DNA of 64,000 nt from Muricoccus nepalensis (GTDB lineage: Bacteria; Pseudomonadota; Alphaproteobacteria; Acetobacterales; Acetobacteraceae): contig NZ_RCZP01000015.1 of NCBI RefSeq assembly GCF_006438825.1, positions 18,619-82,618 on the forward strand, read 5' to 3'. Below the pieces are notes generated by a model. That model worked only from the letters and a program-made list of their open reading frames with translations, was not told where the DNA came from and did not search any database. Numbering within the stretch: the first letter of the stretch is position 1; every line of letters begins with the position of its first letter. Both the position numbers and the translations under genes were made by a program. Positions 27,284-35,755 of the stretch are shown here, piece after piece.

Positions 27284-27631
27284 TCAAACGGCAAAATCTT
27301 GCTTCTTCGCGCCGCGTTCAACAGCTTCTGTGAGCCAGCGAGGCATTCTGCCGCGGCCAGTCCACGTCGCGTCATTTGGTCCCTTGTACTTGATGGCCAC
27401 TGACTGCCCCGTGTCACCACGTACCTTACGTACCGTGGTCTGTGGCGCAGCCTGCTTGCCAAGAAGCGCATCGAGGCTGAGCCCAAGCTCGGCGGCCTTG
27501 CTGGTCATCTCCTCTATGAGGGCTGCCCTCGCGCCCTCCTTCTTGGCTTCAAGGCGAGCTTTAGCTTCCTCTATCAAGCTGTTGAGTTCGCCGACGCTGA
27601 GGGAGTCGAGATGAACGCCTATTTTAGCCAA
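27284..27631 (-). CDS. H-NS/HvrA-family nucleoid-associated regulator
   Basis: A 115-aa protein with the H-NS layout: an N-terminal coiled-coil oligomerisation region (ELNSLIEEAKARLEAKK), a linker, and the C-terminal DNA-binding loop with KYKGPNDATWTGRGRMPRWL. That loop carries the TWTGRGR form of the conserved H-NS-type motif. H-NS-like proteins bind AT-rich DNA and silence horizontally acquired genes. An extra copy on an island is often used to reduce the cost of carriage. It is transcribed alone, away from the divergent winged-helix gene. Confidence 0.92.
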   Translation of the reverse strand: MAKIGVHLDSLSVGELNSLIEEAKARLEAKKEGARAALIEEMTSKAAELGLSLDALLGKQAAPQTTVRKVRGDTGQSVAIKYKGPNDATWTGRGRMPRWLTEAVERGAKKQDFAV

Positions 27632-27921
27632 CTACGTTCTCCTAGCATACATAGCGCTACGGGCCGCATACCTCGCATTGACCATCACGTAGAAGCCGTT
27701 GATAGCTGTTCAAGCTTTAGTAGGAGGGCTGCCAAATCCTGCGCCCAAAAGCCAGCCCCTCGAGCCGAGGGTGGTCAGATGCCGAGGCTCCATTCTCATG
27801 AAATGCAATGCCATCATTTCCTGAGCTCTACCCGCGCCAGGAAAGTTCAAATTTTCTTGCACAAAACGCTTGTGTTCTGCAGCACCCGCAACTCACACTT
27901 AGAGATTCAAGGAGAGAGTCA

Positions 27922-28542
27922 ATGCCGATCGACCAGGCCGAAGTATCGCAGCTCACCGCACGTTTCTCCGAGGCCCTCCAGGCGGGGCAGATCCGACTTG
28001 CCGAAAAGCAGCTCGGTTGCCTTTCAGACATTCTTGCGGAGGCCATTGCGGATGATGAGTTGTCGATTCAACGGCTCTTAAAATCCACACTAAACGAGGC
28101 ACACATCGTGTTCTCCCGACAAACCATCCCGACACCGGGCACCAGCATTGCACCCGGGGATGCCCTCATGCTGGGCACAATCAGTGCGTTGGGCGGAGTG
28201 GCCAACAGCGGAGTTCGTAATCAGCGAATGAAAGAGTTCTCGTCAGCTGGCAGAGATGCTTTTGCTTTTACAGTCCTTCAAGAAGTCGGCCGCTCAAGTG
28301 GTCCAGTTTCCAACCACGATATCGCTAAGACCCTCGAAGTTTATGCAAAAGATCTGCGGCCAACGCTTAGCCATCTGCAAGATGCTGGCTTGGTGCGGGT
28401 AACGCCCTCCGCCGTTTCGTCTCAGTATACGGTGTCGCGTCGTGGTCTGAGTGCTCTCCAAAACGGCAGCGTTCCCGTGGAGGTCGCTACCGCAGACACC
28501 CCGGGGGAAGACGACAAACCGCTCCTTGGCATGCGGAGGTAA
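27922..28542 (+). CDS. Winged-helix regulator-like protein
   Basis: About 206 aa from the ATG at 27922, which is preceded by AAGGAG at a good distance; an upstream in-frame start at 27808 lacks this. The N-terminus is helical. The segment MLGTISALGGVANSG is hydrophobic and glycine-rich, which is odd for a cytosolic regulator. The C-terminal region has a winged-helix pattern: VLQEVGRSSGPVSNHDIAK, then DLRPTLSHLQDAGLV and SQYTVSRRGLSAL. It is divergent from the H-NS-like gene with about 290 bases between them. Its target is unknown. Confidence 0.65.
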   Translation: MPIDQAEVSQLTARFSEALQAGQIRLAEKQLGCLSDILAEAIADDELSIQRLLKSTLNEAHIVFSRQTIPTPGTSIAPGDALMLGTISALGGVANSGVRNQRMKEFSSAGRDAFAFTVLQEVGRSSGPVSNHDIAKTLEVYAKDLRPTLSHLQDAGLVRVTPSAVSSQYTVSRRGLSALQNGSVPVEVATADTPGEDDKPLLGMRR

Positions 28543-29061
28543 GGAGTTGGCTGCGCGACGGGTTGAGGCCTGCCTCAAGCGGGTGGCCGTCGCCGTGAAC
28601 GACGTCTTCGGCTTTGTGGTTCGACCTCAGCGCATTGAGATGGTCTCAGACGAAGTGGACGACTTGGGCCCTAGCAGTAGGCATTTTGCTCGGGGGCGCG
28701 TTAAAATCGCCGAACGTCCTTCCTACTGCTCCGCGGTAGAGGCGGAATACGGCCCCGCGCCGGACCGCAGCAAGGCGCTCAGGATAGTTCAGGGCACCGT
28801 AACGCCAAACGCATCCACTCGGAGGCGGTCCCGGTCCAACCCCGCGGCGCTCCACAGGGGCAGGCGTGTCTTGCGGTTCGCAGTGAGCAGGCCTTGAACG
28901 CGAGACCTCTACCGCACGTCTCCGAGATAGGAGGCGCTTTGCCAAGCTTCGTACCGTCGAAGAATCCTTGGCGCCCTCGGACCACTCGGTCAGCAGCCAC
29001 TCCTCGTCCTTGAGTTTCGAGCGCAGGGTGTCATGGTGCGCGGGCCGGATCCGTTAGCACC
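28543..29061. other. Intergenic stretch, nothing supported
   Basis: Both strands have fragments of open frame, but none with a convincing start, motif or composition. Confidence 0.35.
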
Positions 29062-29628
29062 TCATAGTCGTGGTGCTGCAGAGGCTGCGGGAGCAGGTGC
29101 CGTCCTCGGGGAGGGATCCACGTATTCCTTGATTTCCATCCCAAGAATCGTCCCACCACCGCGGCGGTCAACGATACGTGCAACGACTACCACAGCAGAG
29201 CTGTCCGCCCTCGTAGGATCGCGCCCGATCCATTGTAGAGTACGTCCCTCGTGCAGCGTGTAGGTGGGCTGACCGAACTTGCTTTGGAGTGCGGTCCTAA
29301 GCGCTTCGACACTGGTGCCAGGCAGTCTTTGCCCCGAAGTCACACGGGAGAGACGGCCGGTAGAGGTGCGATTGTTGGCACCCCCCGTACCGGAATCGAG
29401 CCCAACACAGGCTTCCGACACGTCGCTGACAACGGCCGGAGCATTCGGCCCGCCGCCAAACAGGACAGACTCCTGGGAGGCATCAGAGGGATCTACCCCG
29501 TCGAGACCGCAACGGACGATTGAGCCGTTTATCTCGCGCTTGTGCACGGCGGAGGGAAAGTCGGCCACTGGAGCGGCGGCGTATGAAACTGGCTTGGCTG
29601 CAGGACGGGTCACGACACTGCCCACCAT
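29062..29628 (-). CDS. Unknown protein, 188 aa
   Basis: The second half has the composition of a real domain: EALRTALQSKFGQPTYTLHE, then TLQWIG, a Val-rich strand AVVVVARIVDRRGG and GMEIKEYVDP. The N-terminus is of low complexity and has no clear signal peptide, so the start may be wrong or the gene truncated. The pattern of a short helix, then KFGQPTY and a W-containing strand, occurs in small secreted unknown proteins. I cannot name the family. Confidence 0.4.
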   Translation of the reverse strand: MVGSVVTRPAAKPVSYAAAPVADFPSAVHKREINGSIVRCGLDGVDPSDASQESVLFGGGPNAPAVVSDVSEACVGLDSGTGGANNRTSTGRLSRVTSGQRLPGTSVEALRTALQSKFGQPTYTLHEGRTLQWIGRDPTRADSSAVVVVARIVDRRGGGTILGMEIKEYVDPSPRTAPAPAASAAPRL

Positions 29629-29766
29629 TGTTGGCGTATGCCGATATTAGTGGTCATTGTTATCCGTAGCGAGGTGGGTCCCGCAACCTAGCAGACCTCG
29701 GCGGCCGTGGTGCTCGAGTTCTGCGTCCGTTGAAGGAGCCGTTTAGGATTGTCGATCCCTAATGAT

Positions 29767-30039
29767 TCAGGGGCGATTGTAATCACCGAGCGTCAGGACG
29801 ACCTTTTGAAGGTCTGCCCGCGTCTCGAGCGGAGGAGGTCGAGACACCTCGGTCCTCATCCAAACCGTCGTATTTTGGAACATGGCGCCCCCGTCCGGAA
29901 ACGCGGCCTCATCGCTCGCCAATACGTTGCTGCCGTGCCCGCCCCACCAAAGGCCATGGTGGGCCAGATGCACTCACCACCATAGCGAGGATGCCGGAAG
30001 TCCGATCAGGCACGTGAGGAGCGGGAGGGTCCGGCGCAT
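29767..30039 (-). pseudogene. Possible small secreted protein interrupted by TGA
   Basis: MRRTLPLLTCLIGLPASSLW resembles a signal peptide. It is followed at 29974-29976 by an in-frame TGA, then by more open frame (LAHHGLWWGGHGSNVLAS, then FQNTTVWMRTEV). The two parts share a frame. This could be a decayed gene or coincidence; no family is recognised. Confidence 0.25.
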
Positions 30040-30326
30040 GCGACACACGTCCTGCACTGCGCCGGTACCCATGCGGTGGTAAAAGTCGCCTCCTCGCTTG
30101 TGATCCTTCTTGTCCCTGGGACAGTACCAAAGGTGGCCCGCTCGCGGTGAGGTCACGCCATCGGGCGCATGTGTGACCTGAGCTCGCACGAAGCCAGCCA
30201 TGTGCCTGCTTGGAAACTCAAGGGGAGGTGTTGGTGCTCAGGCAACGCGATCTGTTGTCTTACGAGAGAGCGCTCGATGCCTGAACCTCACATGGAAACG
30301 CCTCCTCCTGCACGAGGGCTCGGCCG
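30040..30326. other. Upstream region of the DUF421 gene
   Basis: No open frame of note. No clear promoter pair was identified. Confidence 0.3.
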
Positions 30327-30818
30327 ATGAGCCTTACCGACTTGTTCGGACCGACTGGTCAGGTCACCTGGTGGCAGGAATGCGCCCGTGCCTTGGTCGT
30401 CTTCGCCTACGGGCTAGCTCTCGTCCGCATTGCCGGGCGGCGGGTGTTCGGCAAGTGGTCAGCCCTCGACATCATCGTCTCGGTGATTGTCGGCTCAAAT
30501 CTCAGCAGAGCTCTGACCGGCAGCGCCCCTCTCGGCGGCACCCTGGCTGCCACCACCCTGTTGATGGCAGTGCACTGGGTGCTCGCCAACGTCGCCGCTC
30601 GCTCTGCTTGGTTTTCCGGCCTCGTGGAGGGCACCCCGATCGAGCTCGCACGCGACGGGCGGGCAAAGGCGCCCGCCCTGCTTCGTGAGTCCATCAGCCA
30701 CTCCGACCTCCAGGAAGCCCTGCGCCAGTCGGGCGTCGAGGACGTAGCCGACACCCGGCTGATAGTGCTGGAGCCAAGTGGGAAGATCACAGTCCTCAAG
30801 GGCGGGCAGGGATCATGA
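30327..30818 (+). CDS. DUF421 membrane protein (YetF-like)
   Basis: A 163-aa protein with two to three N-terminal transmembrane helices (ALVVFAYGLALVRIAGRR, then LDIIVSVIVGSNLSRA and GTLAATTLLMAVHWVL). The cytoplasmic DUF421 domain shows RRVFGKWSALDIIV, LVEGTPIELARDG and a C-terminal ADTRLIVLEPSGKITVL. Length and order match the family. YetF-type proteins are linked to envelope or spore physiology in Bacillus; no biochemical role is established. Single gene. Confidence 0.88.
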   Translation: MSLTDLFGPTGQVTWWQECARALVVFAYGLALVRIAGRRVFGKWSALDIIVSVIVGSNLSRALTGSAPLGGTLAATTLLMAVHWVLANVAARSAWFSGLVEGTPIELARDGRAKAPALLRESISHSDLQEALRQSGVEDVADTRLIVLEPSGKITVLKGGQGS

Positions 30819-31445
30819 CCGAGACGATTAAGCAACTTACGCGGTCGTGCCGAATCACGGGGATCACCAGTTCCCAGTTCAGGATGGCCACATCGGACGG
30901 CTGGGCACCGCGGATCATCCAAATGCCGCTAACGATGTCGAAGTCGCTGCGAAGCCCTGCATTCCCACCCATTCCGGGTGCCCTGAGGCGGATACCAGCG
31001 GCTCCCACCAAGGGAGCGCCGTTGGAGTAGTGGCATGCCGTAAGGACAGGAGGGTTGCCGCCGTAGGATCAAACTGGAGATAGGGGCCACGCCATGAAAG
31101 AGGACCGGCTGGCCTGCCTCTAACCAGGGCAGGTCAGTGCGAGACGCGGTGTCCTCCTGTCCGACGTCTTCGGGAGAGGGCCGCCGCCGACCTAGAGAGG
31201 CTCGGCGACCCGACGGGATGCTGACCAAACCGAAACGAACTCGGGGCGGTCGATTCGAGGCATCCCTGCCCGACACGCGACCAGCGTTGCCGACCGACGT
31301 CGCGATCGGATCGGGGCGCCCATCGACCCCGCACGCCCGATCTGTCGCCCACCAGGCTAACCGGCGCGACGGACGACGGGTCGCCTGGACGAGGCGTGGC
31401 CGCTCGTCTCTTCCACGGCGGCGTGACCTGTTTTAGTGGGGTGAC
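30819..31445. other. Intergenic region upstream of the 1287-aa gene
   Basis: No supported gene. It should contain the promoter of the following four-gene cluster, but no motif can be called with confidence. Confidence 0.3.
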
Positions 31446-34400
31446 GTGCGTCTGATCACCGCGAGCCACATCACGACCTGGGCGGAACACGAGAAGCGGG
31501 ACTGCCAGGGTACGCTGCCCCTTCTGATGCGTCGTCTCGTGTTGGCGACGGCGGCATCCGTGTCGACCATCGATTTTCCCGGTGGAGACGGCGTGTCCGA
31601 CGAGGGCTGGGACGGTCGCCTCGTCTGCGTGTCGAACTCTCCGCACCTTCCGGATGGCGCGTCCGGCTGGGAGATGGGGACGGATCGGTCCGCCAGCGGC
31701 AAGGCCGAAGACGACTACGTGAAGAGGTCGGGAAGCCCCCTCGACCTGGATCCGGCCGTCGCGACCTACGTGTTCGTCACGCCGCGATCCTGGCCCAAGC
31801 GTCACGCCTGGGTCCGGGAGAAGAGGGCCGAGGGGCGCTGGAAGGACGTGTGGGTCGTCGCCGCGGGCGAGATCGAGCAGTGGCTCGAGGGGGCTCCCGC
31901 GGTCGCGTTGTGGCTCGCCCGGCATCTCCGCATCGCGCCCTCCGCCGCCTTCGATGGTCTGGAGGGCTGGTGGGCGTCCTGGGCCGCCCGTACCCGACCA
32001 GCGACGACGGCGGACATGCTGCTCGGAGGCCGGGGCTGGGAAGTCGCCACGGTCCGTGCCTGGATCGAGGGAGCGGCCGGACTCCTTGAGGTCCAGGGAG
32101 ACGTTCCCGACGAGGCGATCGCGTTCCTCCTCGCGGCCTCCACGCAATGGCCGGACGCGGCCCGCGACCGGCTCCTCGCCCGCTGCGTCGTTGCCACGAC
32201 GGAAGAGGCATTCCGCGCCGCGGCGGACTGGGGGCAGCCGCTCGTGATCGCGGCCATCGCGGACGCCGCCCTCTCCGACGCGGGCCTCGCCCTCTCGCGG
32301 GGACATCACGTCTATCTCGGGGTCGGCCGGGACCTCGCCAGAAGGGGAGCGGGGGTGATGCGCCTGCCGCGCCTCGACCGGTTCGCCCTGCGGAAAGCCC
32401 TGCTGCATGCCGGTATCCGGCCCGAGGACGCGGGTGGCGTGGCGGAAGGATGCGGACGCAGCATCGCCGTCCTGCGTCGGAGGCGTTCGGTGACGGCCTC
32501 GGTGCGTCGACCGCCTTGGGCGTCGGGGAGGCGCGGCAGAGCGCTTGTCCCGGCCTTGCTGGCGGGAGCCTGGAGCGACATCGTCCGGTGGACCGAACTA
32601 GGCCCTCTCACCACCGCACCGACGTCTCTCCTCGATCGCGCCGTCCTCTCTGGCCTCGCGGGCGGCGCGGACTACGCGGACGTCGTCGCGCCGATGACCC
32701 CGGCGGTCTCTTCGGACGACGCCCCCCTCCGGCGGGCCGGGGACGTTTGGCGCCTCACCTCGCCCCTTGATGCGTGGTACCTTCTCGGAGAGCACGTCGG
32801 ACAGGACGACCTGGTTGCGATGGGCAGGGCGGCAGCAGCGGTCTTCATAGAGCGCGATCCTAGATACGACCTCCCCGAGGACCGGCAATGGATGGCCAGC
32901 GTTTTTGGGAAGGATCGTCCGCACTCGGACTGGCTCCGCCAAGGTCTAGCGACTTCGCTCGCGGTCGTGGCACACCACGGCGACGGGATCGGGCTGACTG
33001 CGCCGGACGGAACATGTGGTCGCTCAATCGAGTTCGTGGTGGAGCGGGTCTTCGCCGGGTTCGCGGCCTGGCAGGACATGGCCTCGATCGACGGCGTGGT
33101 TCCCCTGCTGGCTGAGGCCGCGCCCGAGGCGGTGCTGTCCGCCCTGGAAACCTTTGTGGTCGAGCATCCGGACGAGACGCGGTCGCTCCTGTCGGACGGT
33201 GGCGGAAACGCCGTGACCGGGCACTGTCGGCACGCCGGTGCGCTCTGGGCGCTGGAGCGCCTCGCCTGGCATCCCGCGTATTTGGAGCGCTGCCTCGTAC
33301 TCCTTGCGCGGCTCGACGTCCTCGATCCTGGAGGGAGGTGGGGCAACCGCCCCTTCGCGTCGCTGGCCGGGATCCTCCTGCGGCCCAGTGATCCCCATAC
33401 CTACGCTGATCCCGCGGCGTGCCTCCTGGCGGTCGAAGCGGTGATCCGGGAGGCACCAGGGACGGCCTGGAGGCTGTTTCTCCGCTCTGCCGAAGGGGTA
33501 GGCTTCCGGACGTTGCACGATCCGCCGGTCTATCTGCCCGCGAAGCCCGAAAGGTGGATGTCCTGGACCGGCGAGGATCGCGCCGGGTTCCAGGAGGCCC
33601 TGCGCAGCAGGCTCCGCGACCTCGTCGAGACTGGCGGTGTCGATAGGGTGCTGGAGATCCTGCCGCGGCTGGAGTTCCTGCCGGGGGAGATACAACACGC
33701 GGTAGTCACGCGCCTCGGCCTGCCCGATCCGACGATGGCGGCGCTGCACCGGGTCGCGACCTGGAACGCGGTGCGCGGGGCCCTCCATCGCCTTCGTTCC
33801 CGTCGCGGCGGGCGACCGCTGGCGGAAGGCGTGGAAGCCGCTCTCGAAAGCCTGCACGATCGGCTCGCCCCCTCCGACCCCTTCGGCCGGGTCGAATGGC
33901 TATTCCAGAAGGGTCAGCCGCAGCTCGCCGAGAGCCGGGCGCCGGACTGGCGCGAATACGAGCGGACCGTGCAGGCGCGGCGTTCCGACGCCGCACGGTC
34001 CCTGCTCGCGAGCATGGAGGCCTCGGCCCTCACAACGTGGGCCTCGGCGCTACCTGCCGCGGCCGCATTCGGGGCAGCCCTGGCGGACGCGACGGACGTC
34101 GCGCAGGACGCGGCGCTGACGGATGCCATGCTGGCTTTGCCGACAGCGGATCTCGGTGGCGTGCCCCCGCTCCTCGACGGCTACGCGCGCCGGAAGTACG
34201 CGGATCTCGGTTCCGCGTGGCTGGACCGTTGGGTAGCGGTCGCCTTGGCACGAGCCTTACCGGCCCCGGCGCTGGCGGCCCTTCACTGCGTCCTGCCCGA
34301 GACGGCCGACACATGGCGTCGACTGGAGGCGTTCGGACCGGAGGTGGAGAACCTCTACTGGCGGTGGGCATGGGCAATCCCCGAGGCTGGTGCGGTTGCG

Positions 34401-35309
34401 GCCGACCATGCCCACGCGCTGGAGCGTCTCCTGGAGGTTGGGAGGGCGAGTACGGCACTCATGCTCGTTACCCGGCCCGATGCGCCGAACCTGCCGGGGC
34501 CGCTCCTCGTGCGCTTGGCGAAACGCCTCGTCAACGAGGTGAACGACGCGGGGGCGGATGCCTTCCTGAACCTTCAGTGGGAGGTCGAACAGCTCTTTCG
34601 GCAGATCGACCGCGCCCCGGGCGTGGACGGTGACGCGGTGATGGCGCTCGAGTGGGCGTATCTCGAACTCCTCGTCGGGACGGAGCGGGGACCGCGCCTG
34701 CTGCATGCGGGGCTTGCCGCCAATCCGTCCGTGTTCGTGAGCCTGATCCGAATACAGTTCCTGAGGCGGGACCGGGCGGTCGAGCCGGACCTCGGCGCCG
34801 CTACCCTCGAGGTACGCGCTGCACGGGCCCGTCAGGCCGATGAACTGCTCTCCTGCTGGATGTCGCCGCTGCCGGGACAGGCCTCCGGGGACATCAATGC
34901 GGCCGCCCTGAAGGAATGGGTCGTCGAGGCGAGGCGCCTGTGCGCCGAGGCCGATAGGGCCGCGGTGGGCGATCTGACCATTGGCAGGCTCCTGGCCCAG
35001 TCGCCGGACGATCCCGGCGACGGCGCGTGGCCGCACCGGGCGGTTCGACAGGTGCTGGGGGCGATGCGGGCCGAGGATCTCGACCGGGGCTTCCACACTG
35101 GCGTGATGAACGGACGCGGGGCGACATCGCGAGGCCTGCTTGACGGAGGCGCACTGGAGAGGGCGGAGGCGGCCCGATACACGGAGTGGGCTGCGATGAT
35201 GCGGCGAGACTTCCCGCACGCGGCGCGTTTGCTTCGAGGGATCGCCGAGGACTACCTGGGACAGGCCATCCGGCAGGACGAGCAGGCGGCGAAGAACGAT
35301 CTCGAGTAG
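31446..35309 (+). CDS. Large nuclease-like N-domain + helical-repeat protein, putative defence protein
   Basis: 1287 aa from a GTG. The first 160 residues match a domain seen in large defence-like proteins: EGWDGRLVCVSNSPHLPDGA, then SGWEMGTDRSASGKAEDDYV, then TYVFVTPRSWPKRHAW and EQWLEGAPAVALWLARHL. The spaced acidic residues and Lys of WEMGT...GKA are compatible with a restriction-endonuclease-like fold. Around 210-350, where an NTPase would be expected, the segment reads EVQGDVPDEAIAFLLAAS with no Walker A. The remaining 900 residues are Leu/Ala/Arg-rich helices resembling a helical-repeat sensor. It lies 446 bases upstream of the NERD-kinase-helicase gene on the same strand. The function is inferred. 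Confidence 0.6.
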   Translation: MRLITASHITTWAEHEKRDCQGTLPLLMRRLVLATAASVSTIDFPGGDGVSDEGWDGRLVCVSNSPHLPDGASGWEMGTDRSASGKAEDDYVKRSGSPLDLDPAVATYVFVTPRSWPKRHAWVREKRAEGRWKDVWVVAAGEIEQWLEGAPAVALWLARHLRIAPSAAFDGLEGWWASWAARTRPATTADMLLGGRGWEVATVRAWIEGAAGLLEVQGDVPDEAIAFLLAASTQWPDAARDRLLARCVVATTEEAFRAAADWGQPLVIAAIADAALSDAGLALSRGHHVYLGVGRDLARRGAGVMRLPRLDRFALRKALLHAGIRPEDAGGVAEGCGRSIAVLRRRRSVTASVRRPPWASGRRGRALVPALLAGAWSDIVRWTELGPLTTAPTSLLDRAVLSGLAGGADYADVVAPMTPAVSSDDAPLRRAGDVWRLTSPLDAWYLLGEHVGQDDLVAMGRAAAAVFIERDPRYDLPEDRQWMASVFGKDRPHSDWLRQGLATSLAVVAHHGDGIGLTAPDGTCGRSIEFVVERVFAGFAAWQDMASIDGVVPLLAEAAPEAVLSALETFVVEHPDETRSLLSDGGGNAVTGHCRHAGALWALERLAWHPAYLERCLVLLARLDVLDPGGRWGNRPFASLAGILLRPSDPHTYADPAACLLAVEAVIREAPGTAWRLFLRSAEGVGFRTLHDPPVYLPAKPERWMSWTGEDRAGFQEALRSRLRDLVETGGVDRVLEILPRLEFLPGEIQHAVVTRLGLPDPTMAALHRVATWNAVRGALHRLRSRRGGRPLAEGVEAALESLHDRLAPSDPFGRVEWLFQKGQPQLAESRAPDWREYERTVQARRSDAARSLLASMEASALTTWASALPAAAAFGAALADATDVAQDAALTDAMLALPTADLGGVPPLLDGYARRKYADLGSAWLDRWVAVALARALPAPALAALHCVLPETADTWRRLEAFGPEVENLYWRWAWAIPEAGAVAADHAHALERLLEVGRASTALMLVTRPDAPNLPGPLLVRLAKRLVNEVNDAGADAFLNLQWEVEQLFRQIDRAPGVDGDAVMALEWAYLELLVGTERGPRLLHAGLAANPSVFVSLIRIQFLRRDRAVEPDLGAATLEVRAARARQADELLSCWMSPLPGQASGDINAAALKEWVVEARRLCAEADRAAVGDLTIGRLLAQSPDDPGDGAWPHRAVRQVLGAMRAEDLDRGFHTGVMNGRGATSRGLLDGGALERAEAARYTEWAAMMRRDFPHAARLLRGIAEDYLGQAIRQDEQAAKNDLE

Positions 35310-35755
35310 GCGACCCAGCGTGTGCCCGGGACGGGATGTCGTTCCTGCGAGAGCAAAAGCGGACGAGGGGAAGACGGGGCTGGACGGAGGACCAGACTGA
35401 TACAGCGCAACAGGCGGCAGGTCGTCCCGCGCGTCCCGATCCGGTCAACTCAACACCGGTCAACCTCTACAAGGGATTAGGGTTAGCCTGGATCCGGAAT
35501 CACCGAAGCGGCAATGCGTCGGCTTCGTTCAGCGACCGGACGTACTCCATCGCCAGGAGCCGGTCCCCTTCGGTCACGGGGACAGGCTCCTAGCGGTCCA
35601 AATCCCGGATCTGCCCGACTAGTCAGGCGATCTCCCGCTCCACGGAGTCGACGAGCTCGCGATCGTCGGCGCTCGAGGACGGCCGGGACTAATGGTATGG
35701 TCCGTCCGGGCAACGTCGCTTCGATTCGCTGCAACCGGCTACCAGGGTCGCCTCC
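35310..35755. other. Gap between the 1287-aa and 1607-aa genes
   Basis: No supported gene. The 446-base gap suggests that the downstream genes have their own promoter, although none can be identified. Confidence 0.35.

Noticed and set aside
31134-32408. 424-codon minus-strand frame
   Set aside because: It lies opposite the first part of the 1287-aa gene, which shows clear domain patterns; the antisense product is Arg/Gly-rich without motifs.
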